Positions 57,301 to 64,000 of a stretch of 64,000 bases of DNA are shown piece after piece (position 1 is the first letter of the stretch; the number at the start of each line of letters is the position of its first letter). The notes under the pieces were generated by a model, which was not told the origin of the DNA, searched no databases, and worked only from the letters and a program-made list of their open reading frames with translations. Made by a program: the position numbers and the translations under genes. The stretch is from Verrucomicrobiota bacterium (GTDB lineage: Bacteria > Verrucomicrobiota > Kiritimatiellia > RFP12 > UBA1067), in assembly GCA_023269675.1 (NCBI GenBank), contig JAHFSX010000014.1:1-64000 (forward strand), written 5' to 3'.

Positions 57301-60017
57301 TCCGTGCCCGTGCCGTTCGCACGCATCAGGCACGCCTCGAGGTTACTGTTATAAAGACCGCCCCGCAGCGTCAGCTTGCCGCCCTGGACTACCACCGTGT
57401 TGCTGAGGCCGTACTCCATATAAATGCCGTCGACATTCACCTGGGCGCCGGCGTCAACGATCACCTGGCGCGCCACGCTGATGTCGCGCTGCATCTGGAT
57501 CGTATCGCGAGAGCCGCAAGCCAGATTGTAGTCCGAGCCGCTCAAGAAACGCAGCGTGCCCGTTTCCACGGCGAGCCGCGCGCCCGTCGTCTCCGACGCC
57601 GTGCCGCCCAGGCGCAACTCGTTGGCACCGCTCTTGGTGACCACCTGCGCCGCCTGCCAATCCATCGTGCCGTTGAGCGTCATGTGGCTGTTCAGCGCGT
57701 TGATGCTCATTCCCGCCGTCACGACCAACGTATTGGTCAGCGTCACAGGCGTCGCGCCGACGATCCTGAAGCCGGATCCGCCCTCCGCGGTCACCGTTCC
57801 CGTGCCCAAAGCCGCGCTATCGGAAAGGAGAACCGTTCCCAGTTTCAGCCGGGTGCCGCCTCCATAGGTATTGGCCTCCGTCAGCCACAGCTCGCCCGCG
57901 TCGTCCTTGACCAGCGCGCGGGGGCCGCTGACCACGCCGCCCAACTTCACCTGCGTGTTCAACGCCGGCTTGACCTGCAGGTCTCCGGCCAGCGTCAGCG
58001 GCGCGCTGACCGTGTGTGTCCCCTGCGAGACCGTCAGGTAAGGCGCGGAAGCGCCGTTGTCGAACGTGAAGCCGCCGCCCGCCAGCGTGTAGGCGTTCGT
58101 GTTCGCGAGCGTGAGCCCCCCCAGCGTCACCGGCGCGGCGGCCGTCACGGTCGCCGGCGCGGTGATCGAGCTGTCCAAACGCGCCTTGGCTCCGGCGGCG
58201 TTCGAGGGCAGCGCGGACCAGTTGCCCGCGGTCTCCCAGTCACCCGACCCCGTGGCGGTCCAAATCGACTCGGCCGTGCCGTAGGCGATGCGCAGCGTCA
58301 CGGTCTTCGCTTCCGTATCGAGAATGAAACTGTAGACGCGGCCCGCCGCCGGACCCGCAACCGTAAACCCGCCCACATCGGGGGCGGCACCCGCATAGGT
58401 CATGACCACATAGTCGCCCGCCCGCGACGCGCGCGCGGTCGTTCCCTGAACCACCGGCGCGAAAGCCACGCGCCCGACCGACGCGCCCGCGGGCAACGCC
58501 AGCACGTCGCATTCCGATCCGGCCGCCGCGAGCTCGAGTTCCAGAGAAGAGGCGCTGATCGCGTTGCCCAAGGCCAAGGCCTTAGGCCCGAAGGTCGCCA
58601 GCGCGCCGTCCCGCAGACTCAGGCCCGCACCCGACGCCACGAAAAGGTCGGGATGCGTCAGGGTCGTGGCGTCGCCGATCCGCAAGGTGCCGGCCAGCAC
58701 GCGCGTCCTGCCCGTGTAGGTGTTCGTGCCCGTCAGTGTCAGCGTGCCGTTGCCGGATTTGGTCAGCCCGCCCGGCCCCGCCGCACGCAGCGGCTGCGTG
58801 ATCGCCGTGTCGTTCGCGTCCGTGACGTTCACCGCCAGACCGTTGGTGCCCACGTTGAGATAGACGTTGGTCTGCAGCGCGCCGGGGCCGCCGAAGAGCG
58901 TGCCGCCCGCGACCACCTGCAGCGTGCCGCCGTTGAAATTGAAGACTTTGGCCACGCTGGCGGCGGTGTCGAGATAGAACTGGCGCACCGCGAAGAGGCC
59001 TCCGTTGAGGTTCACGGTCTGCGTGCCGGCCGAGCCGCTGTTGCCGCTGCCGAGCTTGACCAGGCCGTTGGTGACGGCCACGACGCCGCCGTTGACGGTG
59101 AGCGTGCCGGAGTGGGTGCAGGCCGACGTGCTGTTGTCATCATGGGTGGTGCCGAGCATCAGCGCATAGCCGTTGATACCCGTACCGCTCCCCGACGCCG
59201 ACAAGCTCCCGTTATTCACCACAATTTCGCTGGGCAGACCGCTGGCCGGTCCGCCGTTGATCCCGATGCGCAGATAGACGGTGTTCAGGCTGCCGCCTTC
59301 CATGAAGAGCCGCCCGCGCCCGTACGCCGCGCCGACGAAGTTCGCCCGGTCTGCCGGACTCACGCCTTTCGTCTCGTGCACGCCGTTGCTGATGATCAGG
59401 ACCGCGTCGCTTCCCGCATTCCGGCCGACGTACAACCGCCCGCCGCGGTCGCCGGTCGATGAGAAGTTCAGGTTGCCGTTTTTGCCCGTGAGCACCGTCG
59501 TGCCGTTGAAGAGCACCAGGGAATTGGAGGTCGTGCTGGAGACTGCGCCGTCAAAGACCAGCGTCCCCGTCCCCTGCCGGTTCCATTCGAACTCCGCAGG
59601 CACCGCCAGAGCCCCCGCGAAGGTCAGCGTGCGTCCGCTGGCGATATCGATCAGCGGCGAAGTGCCTCCCAGCGACACCGGCACCCCGAAGAGGAGATCC
59701 TGCGTGGCGGAGGCCATATTGATATCCGTCGCGGCCCCGCCGTCGAGCGTCAACACGTTTGTCCCGGTAATGGCCACGGCTCCGCCGGGGTTGACGATCT
59801 TGATCCCGTCCCAGGTCGCGGCGTTCGTCAGCGCGCTGCTGTTGGCCCCGGTGACGATGCTGTTCCACGTCCCCACGTCCGCCGCACTCGGCGCGGCACC
59901 GTTGGTCCACGACGATCCCGCGTTCAGGGGATCCGTGTTGTTCTGCTTCACGATATCGAGCGCGAAAAGCGGCAAAGCCAGCGACGCAACCAGACAACCG
60001 ACACTCATTTTTTTCAT
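51378..60017 (-). CDS. Giant secreted protein of autotransporter-associated beta-strand repeats with LamG domain
   Basis: 2879 residues with signal peptide (MKKMSVGCLVASLALPLFAL). Most of it is a beta-helix of short repeats such as LTKSGNGTLTLTGTNTYTGR (the PATR motif). Three long modules begin near residues 585, 1245 and 1942 with SIWTATGSGDWETAGNWS, SVWTNSGSGAWETAGNWSV and AVWNVAGGGSWFDSGNWTV, each followed by S-APATV and YTLAG. Residues about 2500-2710 form a LamG/concanavalin-like domain (FTVSTWILL, WTHVAAVLTPQGVAMYVNG, GAMDDFMLFDRALSDADV). No autotransporter barrel, lipobox or LPXTG follows; the end is STFGTVLQLK. GAGGAG precedes the ATG. Likely an adhesin or glycan-binding surface fibre. 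Large open frames on the other strand are shadows. Confidence 0.85.
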   Translation of the reverse strand: MKKMSVGCLVASLALPLFALDIVKQNNTDPLNAGSSWTNGAAPSAADVGTWNSIVTGANSSALTNAATWDGIKIVNPGGAVAITGTNVLTLDGGAATDINMASATQDLLFGVPVSLGGTSPLIDIASGRTLTFAGALAVPAEFEWNRQGTGTLVFDGAVSSTTSNSLVLFNGTTVLTGKNGNLNFSSTGDRGGRLYVGRNAGSDAVLIISNGVHETKGVSPADRANFVGAAYGRGRLFMEGGSLNTVYLRIGINGGPASGLPSEIVVNNGSLSASGSGTGINGYALMLGTTHDDNSTSACTHSGTLTVNGGVVAVTNGLVKLGSGNSGSAGTQTVNLNGGLFAVRQFYLDTAASVAKVFNFNGGTLQVVAGGTLFGGPGALQTNVYLNVGTNGLAVNVTDANDTAITQPLRAAGPGGLTKSGNGTLTLTGTNTYTGRTRVLAGTLRIGDATTLTHPDLFVASGAGLSLRDGALATFGPKALALGNAISASSLELELAAAGSECDVLALPAGASVGRVAFAPVVQGTTARASRAGDYVVMTYAGAAPDVGGFTVAGPAAGRVYSFILDTEAKTVTLRIAYGTAESIWTATGSGDWETAGNWSALPSNAAGAKARLDSSITAPATVTAAAPVTLGGLTLANTNAYTLAGGGFTFDNGASAPYLTVSQGTHTVSAPLTLAGDLQVKPALNTQVKLGGVVSGPRALVKDDAGELWLTEANTYGGGTRLKLGTVLLSDSAALGTGTVTAEGGSGFRIVGATPVTLTNTLVVTAGMSINALNSHMTLNGTMDWQAAQVVTKSGANELRLGGTASETTGARLAVETGTLRFLSGSDYNLACGSRDTIQMQRDISVARQVIVDAGAQVNVDGIYMEYGLSNTVVVQGGKLTLRGGLYNSNLEACLMRANGTGTDRFIVESGEVIGAPAAFFSIGIRGGANASAALVINGGTTTLGRVSLGVRWDSGTFDGRGRLDVNGGRLNVTEGFNWMGDTAPGRTNIVVLGNGTPGSGVLRLPATANTCFTANNQPLLTFNGGTLETAGLAPFGSSTLTNYLYGAKQVYVGAGGAVIDTLGNSLAITQPLQSGAAADGGLTKRGNGTLTLTGAGGFQGLTAVEQGALCLPAVYASTGVVVAAAAELSLANGSIQTQAFSVVILPSGAKVTFEALANGSACDRIALPADATLGDLSIAVVQSGTSVPASRPGDYILFTFPGGAPTVSGWTLRNPPAGRTWSFEVVGSTVVLRIAAAAGISVWTNSGSGAWETAGNWSVAPADADGTVVRLDDAVSAPATVTRAAGSTVGSLTFNNAKPYTLAGAALTLANTGGVPAVVASEFGVHTLTAALNLTSNATLRAAAGAAVALNGGVSGSTTLTVEGPGALALPDTAGLAIDGLALSGAGILVVSNSATLTTPVALGTGGGVFAPVAGQALAVASAVTGSGSLTKESSSFLMLTNANASYAGATSVKAGTLRLDTLPDGGFEFGQGTLHFVGAADTTASGYTLKTDAAARAGVLRADGDVTFQGSVTALSGALVKTGPGTVAFTAAGENVFNADNGAGASHAVLDIGVNGDSPTTGFSGFNIVEGKVVVGAPGQTNRFNGLLVVGLNSTTNTNAETAGTLEIVDGLTTVSDSLLIGRSNGFTNTAPVARVSKLRLAGGELSVGSLILGRALVAAGHNSAPEAEITGGLLTATNVVSVGEQSGSVATLKLNGGTLVAPSIARVNGQGHVLFNGGVFRPSAEGQALQGLTSAKVGTSGAKFDLSQVNMYTLAQTLTTDGADGGLVKSGAGMLVVSGKQLYAGPTLIPAGSLRIPMAGSLSNATALTVSPGAALVLDTANTQIVSLAALTLGAASSAPVSLTMAFLTDGTANDRLTVSGTVTLGTVALTLVRVGLNDAFGLNGTYTLMTYTGADPSVAGLGVANPLYGKTYSFAASSGSVTMTVETDYTGANGGAVWNVAGGGSWFDSGNWTVAPGAGGIGQQVRFDDKISAPATVTLDSAATVGAVYFKNTNAYTLAGTATLTLDNGAGTQSVVSVEAGSHAVAAPVAVQDAGVVVQAPTGTGLTLGGAVSGTGALVKAGGGELTVSQPSTRTGGTQIQSGTLTLRNGGHVGSGELTLNGAYSMRVTGTAPATLSNPVTLKSAAANTPIIRAEEQALTLSGTLDWQTGIATVYKYGTNELVLAGTGGSAGGTPKLFVREGGLRFASGANYALTGSTRESVKLGLAANMKTALTVEEGATVKIGGILASAEATSTTNNDVLVTQNGGSLELRNTSGDGGDALFLRDYGTAPATYVMNGGTFTMPQAAWANVGNYGPGRLTVNGGSMTLGRFAAGYQMNSNATAGGSAEVTVNGGRLEATGSWSWMSDSNARQTDVRVNGGTLALPATRTYGTNVSRWTGLTLNGGTLETLGAALDSAATDDYLAGVRRVALGAGGGTFNTLDKNVTVRQNVLALSNTGGVAKVGSGTLTLAGTNVLWGLTDVQEGTLRARLTHRDLPGTPVFRFGMDSTGNPDLSGNGIPLTAGGSGFTATNRNATSQALTFNGTGYFTSPHNAYYANMTNFTVSTWILLTANVITTAETILSTRPGANRALDLKLNTGNVLRLLQHSYDTQTWWQEFRTTNALPVGQWTHVAAVLTPQGVAMYVNGVRQPLKQHYNASGVDSRDYVSGYYYLGDFRFASAGQTGGFVIGRPTTGTSPSFKGAMDDFMLFDRALSDADVAQLYSESPVQPASVRVAALGTLDLMGSSNVVSEATGCGQVINGTLAVQGRLAVGDTAAQAPGALLTVANLTLGTNMVYACSFNGVVNDLAQVPGLLQVNGAGVIDFGRTEANPLSGSFSLTVMTYGSVTGGSNFTGWSVTGLGRRGYATSVKALNGEVIVTLKSTFGTVLQLK

Positions 60018-60140
60018 GGGACCGACTCCTCAATTTGTTAAGCGATAGAGTTTACCCTTTTTGAACTGTTTTACTCCAGTTCCTTTTTGGGTCAGCGCAA
60101 CCGGCCGGGGCCTGAAAGAGAGCTGCCCAAGACACGCGGA

Positions 60141-60164
60141 AGGCCTCCCTGAAAAGAGAGGCCT
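60141..60164 (-). terminator. Hairpin after rnr, possible terminator
   Basis: AGGCCTC (60141-60147) and GAGGCCT (60158-60164) pair with a 10-base loop, 32 bases after the rnr stop on the minus strand. No T-run, so weak. Confidence 0.35.
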
Positions 60165-60195
60165 CCACACGAAACTGACCGTTGAATGAGATCCC

Positions 60196-62730
60196 TTAGC
60201 GCGGGCGCCGATGTTTGGACGGCGGACGTGCGCCTTTGTCGCCCTCCGGCTTACGCCCCTGGCCTTCCGGTCGTTTGCCGTGCGGCGCGCCGGCGGGCTT
60301 CGTCCCGCGGCCTCCCGCACTGTGGCCCCCGCCCGCCGGTCGCTGACCGCTGGCGTCCGGCCTCTGGCCCCCATCGGCCGGCCTCCGAACGTCGGGCTTC
60401 GGCCGCTGACCTTTGCCCGCCGCAGAAACGTGGCCGGGCCTGTTTGCCGGTTTCCGTCCGCCCGCCTCTGCCTGCCGATTGCCGGTTGCCGGCTGCCGGT
60501 TGCCCGATGCCGACTGCCGTCCTCCGGCCGCCGACTGCCGCCCGCCGGCTTCGGTCCTCCGGCCGCGGTCCCCCGTCTTCCGCCCCCCGCCTTCCGCCCG
60601 CCGGCCTCCGCCTTCAGACGACCGGGTCTCCTCCACGCCGGCCAGGACATAGTCGGCGCGCCGCAGGTTGAAGTCCACGGTCGCCACCTGAACCTTCAGC
60701 ACCGAGCCGACGCGGTAAATCTCCGTGCCCGCGCTCAGCGACTCGTTGGCCGTATTGAAGCGCACGAACTGCTTGGAAAGGTTGGAGATATGGATCATGC
60801 CGCCCATCGCCAGGTCGGGGATGTCGATGAACACCCCGTAGTTGGTGCACTTGGCCACGACCGCCCGGTACTCGATCAGACGTTTCTCGTCGATCTGCTG
60901 CTGCAGGAAGCGGAACTTCTTGATCTCGATCAGCTGTCTCGAGGCGTCATCCGCCACCTGCTCGCGCTCGGTCGCCATAAAGGCGGTCTGCACCAGATAG
61001 CTCTGCGGCAGCTTCCCGCCCTTGCCGTCGAGATAGTCGGCGAGCTGGCGGTGCAGCACCAAGTCAGGATAACGCCGGATCGGCGAGGTGAAGTGCGCGT
61101 AAAAGTCCTTGGCCAGGCCGAAGTGGCCGATCTTCTCCGCCGAGTAGATCGCGCGCTTCATGCTGCGCAGCACCATGGTGTGCGCGTGATAGCGCAAGGG
61201 GTGATCCTGCGTATCCTTGAGGAACTTCGCGAGGTTCTTGGGATCGGCCAGGTTGCCGGGATGGAAGCCGAGGATCGCCAGATTGGCCTGCAGCTCCTCC
61301 AGCTTCTCCTCGTCCGGCGGCTCGTGCAGGCGCGCCAGTATCTTGATGCCGCGCGTCCACAGCTCCGTCGCCACCGCCTCATTGGCCGCCACCATGCACT
61401 CTTCGATGAGCTGGTGCGACTCGTCGTACGGCCGGACGAGCATGCCCGTCATGCGGGCCTGTTCATCCAGCACCACCTCGACCTCGGGAACCTCCAGGTC
61501 CAGCGCCGCCATGGAGAAGCGCCGCGCGCGCATCTGCGCCGCCAGCCGCCAGGTCTCCTTGAGCAGCTGGCGCGCCTCGGAGGGCACCACCGCCAGGCCT
61601 TCCGGCACCTTGTCCGTGATGATCGCCATGGCCTGCTCGTAGTTCAGCCGCAGCTTGGAACGGATGCGCGTTTTCGCGAACCGCCGGGCGATCATGTGGC
61701 CCGAGGCGTCAAAGGTCATGAAGGCCGAGAAGGTCATGCGGTCCTCGTCCGGCCGCAGGCTGCACACGCCGTTCGAGAGCTGCTCCGGCAGCATCGGGAC
61801 CACCTTGTCGACGAGATACACGCTGGTGCCGCGCTGACGCGCCTCGATATCCAAAGGCGAGTCGGGCCGCACGAAGTGGCTCACATCCGCGATGTGCACG
61901 CCCAGCACGCGGTTGCCGTGCGCATCGCTCTCCAGCGAGACCGCGTCGTCGAAGTCGCGCGCCGTGGCCGGATCCACGGTGATGATGTACTTGGCGCGGA
62001 TATCCTCGCGGTTACCGGGCCGCGACAGGCGCTGCGCGACCTTTTCCGCCTCGTCGATCACTTCCGCCGGGAAGGCCTCGGGAAGGTCGAACTGCTTCAT
62101 CACCACCAGCGTGTCGAGCGAGGGCTGGTCGGACGGTCCGATCACGTCCACGATCTCGCCCTCGGGCGCGACGTAACGGTTCTCCCACCCCGTGAAACGC
62201 ACCACCACCCGGTCGCCGGGCTTGGCGTTGTTGGCGGCGGGCACGTAGAAATCTTTGCGGTAGACCGGGTTCAGCGGCACGACATACAGGAACTTGCCCG
62301 TGGTCATGAGCGTGCCCACGATGTCGCGCGGCGAACGCTCGACGATCTTGATGACCTTGCCTTTGGATTCGCCGGCGCTGCGGTAGAGACGGAGCGTCAC
62401 GATATCGCCCTGCAGCGCGGTTCCCAGATCTTCCGACTCGATCCAGATGGCCTTGCCCGTCTCGCGCTCGATCACGTGGCCCGCGCCGTTGCGCACCATG
62501 CGCAGGGGGCCGGTCACCAGGTCGGCCTGCTTGCCGAGCGTGTAAGCGCCGCCCTTGCGGATCTGGACGATCTCGCCGTCGTGCACCATCTGCTGCAACA
62601 GCTCGTGCAGGCTCGTGATCTGCTTGCCGCGGAGGCCCAGTGTCCGGCTGATTTCCGGCGCGGTCCACGCGTGGTCAGGTTCGGATTCAAACAGGTATTG
62701 AATCGCGATTTTCTCTTTATTGTCTGTCAT
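60196..62730 (-). CDS. rnr: Ribonuclease R with low-complexity C-terminal tail
   Basis: 3'-5' exoribonuclease that degrades structured RNA. 844 residues: winged-helix N-terminus (1-60), cold-shock domains (about 70-220), the RNB catalytic domain with TVDPATARDFDDAVSLE (metal-binding Asp cluster), then an S1 domain (about 615-695: VVAKCTNYGVFIDIPDLAMGG, MIHISNLS). The last ~145 residues are a Gly/Arg/Gln/Pro tail. RNase R often has a basic tail, but about residues 703-763 are built from degenerate units (GGGRRAEGGGRK, RQSAAGGRQSASGNRQ) encoded by a DNA micro-repeat like those between genes. AAGGA precedes the ATG. It is divergent from kduI. Confidence 0.92.
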   Translation of the reverse strand: MTDNKEKIAIQYLFESEPDHAWTAPEISRTLGLRGKQITSLHELLQQMVHDGEIVQIRKGGAYTLGKQADLVTGPLRMVRNGAGHVIERETGKAIWIESEDLGTALQGDIVTLRLYRSAGESKGKVIKIVERSPRDIVGTLMTTGKFLYVVPLNPVYRKDFYVPAANNAKPGDRVVVRFTGWENRYVAPEGEIVDVIGPSDQPSLDTLVVMKQFDLPEAFPAEVIDEAEKVAQRLSRPGNREDIRAKYIITVDPATARDFDDAVSLESDAHGNRVLGVHIADVSHFVRPDSPLDIEARQRGTSVYLVDKVVPMLPEQLSNGVCSLRPDEDRMTFSAFMTFDASGHMIARRFAKTRIRSKLRLNYEQAMAIITDKVPEGLAVVPSEARQLLKETWRLAAQMRARRFSMAALDLEVPEVEVVLDEQARMTGMLVRPYDESHQLIEECMVAANEAVATELWTRGIKILARLHEPPDEEKLEELQANLAILGFHPGNLADPKNLAKFLKDTQDHPLRYHAHTMVLRSMKRAIYSAEKIGHFGLAKDFYAHFTSPIRRYPDLVLHRQLADYLDGKGGKLPQSYLVQTAFMATEREQVADDASRQLIEIKKFRFLQQQIDEKRLIEYRAVVAKCTNYGVFIDIPDLAMGGMIHISNLSKQFVRFNTANESLSAGTEIYRVGSVLKVQVATVDFNLRRADYVLAGVEETRSSEGGGRRAEGGGRKTGDRGRRTEAGGRQSAAGGRQSASGNRQPATGNRQAEAGGRKPANRPGHVSAAGKGQRPKPDVRRPADGGQRPDASGQRPAGGGHSAGGRGTKPAGAPHGKRPEGQGRKPEGDKGARPPSKHRRPR
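60440..60622. repeat. Micro-repeat tract forming part of the rnr tail
   Basis: Units such as GCCGGTTGCCGGCTGCCGGT and CCGCCTTCCGCCC repeat with variation over about 180 bases and stay in frame. The style matches the insert at 25129-25175. Confidence 0.65.
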
Positions 62731-62850
62731 AACGATCCTTAGTTTACCGCACCCCGCCCTCTGTTGTCTTCAATAAACTTAAGACTTCACGGCCGGGAGA
62801 CTTCGCGCATTTTTCGCGCGGATTTATACTTCTATCGCCCAATTCCGGCC

Positions 62851-62880
62851 TTGGTTTGAGGTCCCCGCCTCTGGTATACT
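62851..62880 (+). promoter_or_regulatory. Predicted promoter of kduI operon
   Basis: TTGGTT (62851-62856), 18-base spacer, TATACT (62875-62880). Leader about 40 bases with AAGGAG before the ATG. The -35 is weak. Confidence 0.5.
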
Positions 62881-62925
62881 GCAGACCATCATGTTCAGCG
62901 TCTGACTGATACTTAAGGAGTATGT

Positions 62926-63756
62926 ATGCGTACGATTGAGGCCTCCGACCGGCTCTCTTACCGCCGGATGACCACCGACGAACTGCGGAAAAACTTCGTG
63001 GTCGAGGAGCTGTTTCAGCCCGGCAAACTCGAGCTCATCTACACGAACGTGGACCGCGCCGTGATCGGCGGCATCGTGCCGCTCTCCGAGCCCCTCGAGC
63101 TCAAGGGCGGGCGCGAGATGGCCTGCACCTACTTCTGCGAACGCCGCGAGGCCGGCATCATCAACCTCGGCGGTCCCGGCGCCATCGTGGTCGACGGCAC
63201 CACTTACGAGATGGCCCCGCGCGAGTGCCTTTACATCCGCCGCGGCAGCCGCGGCATCCTTTTCTCAAGCGCGAGCCCCGAACAGCCGGCCCAGTTCTAT
63301 CTGGTCTCCTACCCCGCGCACGCCGACTATCCCACAACCAAAGCCGGCCTCAAAGACGCCAACCGGCTGGAGCTCGGCACGACCGCCGAGGCCAACCGCC
63401 GCACCATTTACCAGTACATCCGGCCCGGTTTCGTCAAGAGCTGCCAGCTCGTGATGGGCTTCACCGAACTGCACGAGGGCTGCGTCTGGAACTCCTTCCC
63501 GCCCCACACCCACAACCGCCGCACCGAGGTCTATTGCTATTTCGCATTGCCGCCCAACGGCACGGTCATGCACTTCCTCGGCGAGCCCGATGAGACGCGC
63601 CACGTCGCCCTGCGCGAGAAGCAGGCCGTGCTCTCCCCCGCGTGGTCGGTCCACTGCGGCGCCGGCACCGGCAACTACGCGTTCGTCTGGGCCATGGGCG
63701 GCGAGAACCAGGAGTTCGACGACATGGACAAGTGCGACCTCGCCAATTTCCGCTAG
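62926..63756 (+). CDS. kduI: 5-keto-4-deoxyuronate isomerase
   Basis: Converts 5-keto-4-deoxyuronate to 2,5-diketo-3-deoxygluconate, a step in breakdown of pectin, alginate-like or glycosaminoglycan uronates after lyase action. 276 residues, the usual length. The zinc-binding cupin site is clear: FPPHTHNRRTEVYCYF gives His194, His196 and Glu201, with His243 in AWSVHCGAGTGNY as fourth ligand. AAGGAG lies nine bases before the ATG. Seven bases after its stop a secreted beta-helix gene begins, so the two form an operon: extracellular lyase-like protein plus intracellular isomerase. No other kdu/kdg genes are visible within the window. Confidence 0.95.
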   Translation: MRTIEASDRLSYRRMTTDELRKNFVVEELFQPGKLELIYTNVDRAVIGGIVPLSEPLELKGGREMACTYFCERREAGIINLGGPGAIVVDGTTYEMAPRECLYIRRGSRGILFSSASPEQPAQFYLVSYPAHADYPTTKAGLKDANRLELGTTAEANRRTIYQYIRPGFVKSCQLVMGFTELHEGCVWNSFPPHTHNRRTEVYCYFALPPNGTVMHFLGEPDETRHVALREKQAVLSPAWSVHCGAGTGNYAFVWAMGGENQEFDDMDKCDLANFR

Positions 63757-63763
63757 GGCCCAC

Positions 63764-64000
63764 ATGAAAACAGCCGCCGTCCTCTTGACCCTTTTCGCCG
63801 CGTCCGCGGTGCGCGCCGGTGAGTGCCACGTCTCGCCCGCGGGCGACGACGCCAACCCCGGCACGCGCCGCCAGCCGTTCGCCACGCTCGCCCGGGCCCG
63901 CGACGCCATCCGCGCCGCCAGGCAAGCCGGCGACGCGGAGGCGTGGACCGTGCGGGTGAAGAAAGGCGTCTACCCGCTGACCGCCCCGCTGGTCTTCGAG
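63764..64000 (+). CDS. Secreted right-handed beta-helix protein, truncated by the window edge
   Basis: 79 residues are visible before the window ends; the rest lies outside. Signal peptide MKTAAVLLTLFAASAVRA, then GECHVSPAGDDANPGT and QPFATLARARDAIRAA, the usual N-terminus of secreted parallel beta-helix proteins that include polysaccharide lyases and some glycosidases. It starts 7 bases after the kduI stop, with GGGCCC rather than a clear ribosome site in between, so it is probably co-transcribed and translationally coupled. A uronan lyase role is an inference from the kduI linkage. Confidence 0.75.
   Translation, partial: MKTAAVLLTLFAASAVRAGECHVSPAGDDANPGTRRQPFATLARARDAIRAARQAGDAEAWTVRVKKGVYPLTAPLVFE

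Noticed and set aside
54822..59462. Two long open frames (820 and 592 codons) antisense to the giant repeat protein
   Set aside because: Arg/Gly/Ala-rich repetitive products reflecting the repeat structure of the opposite strand; no ribosome site or domain.

Overview
The window is a GC-rich (roughly two-thirds G+C by eye) stretch of a Gram-negative, outer-membrane-bearing bacterium. It most resembles the PVC superphylum, probably a Kiritimatiellota- or Verrucomicrobiota-like lineage. The clues are a chlamydia-type GreA with a very long N-terminal extension, a Lys/Ala/Pro-tailed DksA, BamD/LptE/LspA envelope genes, a giant protein built of autotransporter-associated beta-strand repeats, and many secreted carbohydrate-active proteins. 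The lineage is an inference from gene style; no rRNA or other phylogenetic marker was compared.

Layout. From 0.2 to 26.6 kb the window is mainly housekeeping: galE, a family-4 uracil-DNA glycosylase, greA, dksA-lspA, miaA-radC, a Gfo/Idh/MocA oxidoreductase and an SDR oxidoreductase, gyrB, two small heat-shock proteins behind a sigma-54-type promoter, dut, a double-GNAT acetyltransferase, a B12-binding-type radical SAM protein, ruvB, prmA, serA, the envelope/GTPase operon bamD-lptE-hflX-rsmI, and a second radical SAM protein. From 26.9 to 41.5 kb secreted proteins dominate: a 1057-residue unknown, a propeller-like protein, an SGNH esterase, a pectate-lyase-like beta-helix protein and a clan GH-A glycosidase. 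They surround a tightly overlapped moxR-DUF58-transglutaminase operon and a HAD phosphatase. From 41.7 to 48.7 kb pgk and gapA are separated by a more AT-rich five-repeat sialate-O-acetylesterase-like gene and a truncated YafQ-type toxin remnant. From 49 to 64 kb lie a GH36-type alpha-galactosidase, the 2879-residue repeat protein, RNase R with a repeat-derived tail, kduI, and the start of a second beta-helix protein cut by the window edge.

How the parts fit. The secreted hydrolases, the uronate isomerase KduI and the giant surface proteins suggest a polysaccharide-degrading lifestyle; central glycolysis (gapA, pgk) and serine synthesis (serA) lie among them. Intergenic spaces hold several families of short repeats, mostly inverted pairs. 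One 28-bp family shows compensatory base changes in its hairpin stems. Other repeats are degenerate tandem micro-repeats that run up to start and stop codons and in two genes lie inside the reading frame. Several genes have a -10 box ending only 6 to 8 bases before the start codon and no Shine-Dalgarno sequence, which suggests leaderless mRNAs. No tRNA, rRNA, CRISPR array or complete insertion sequence was recognised.
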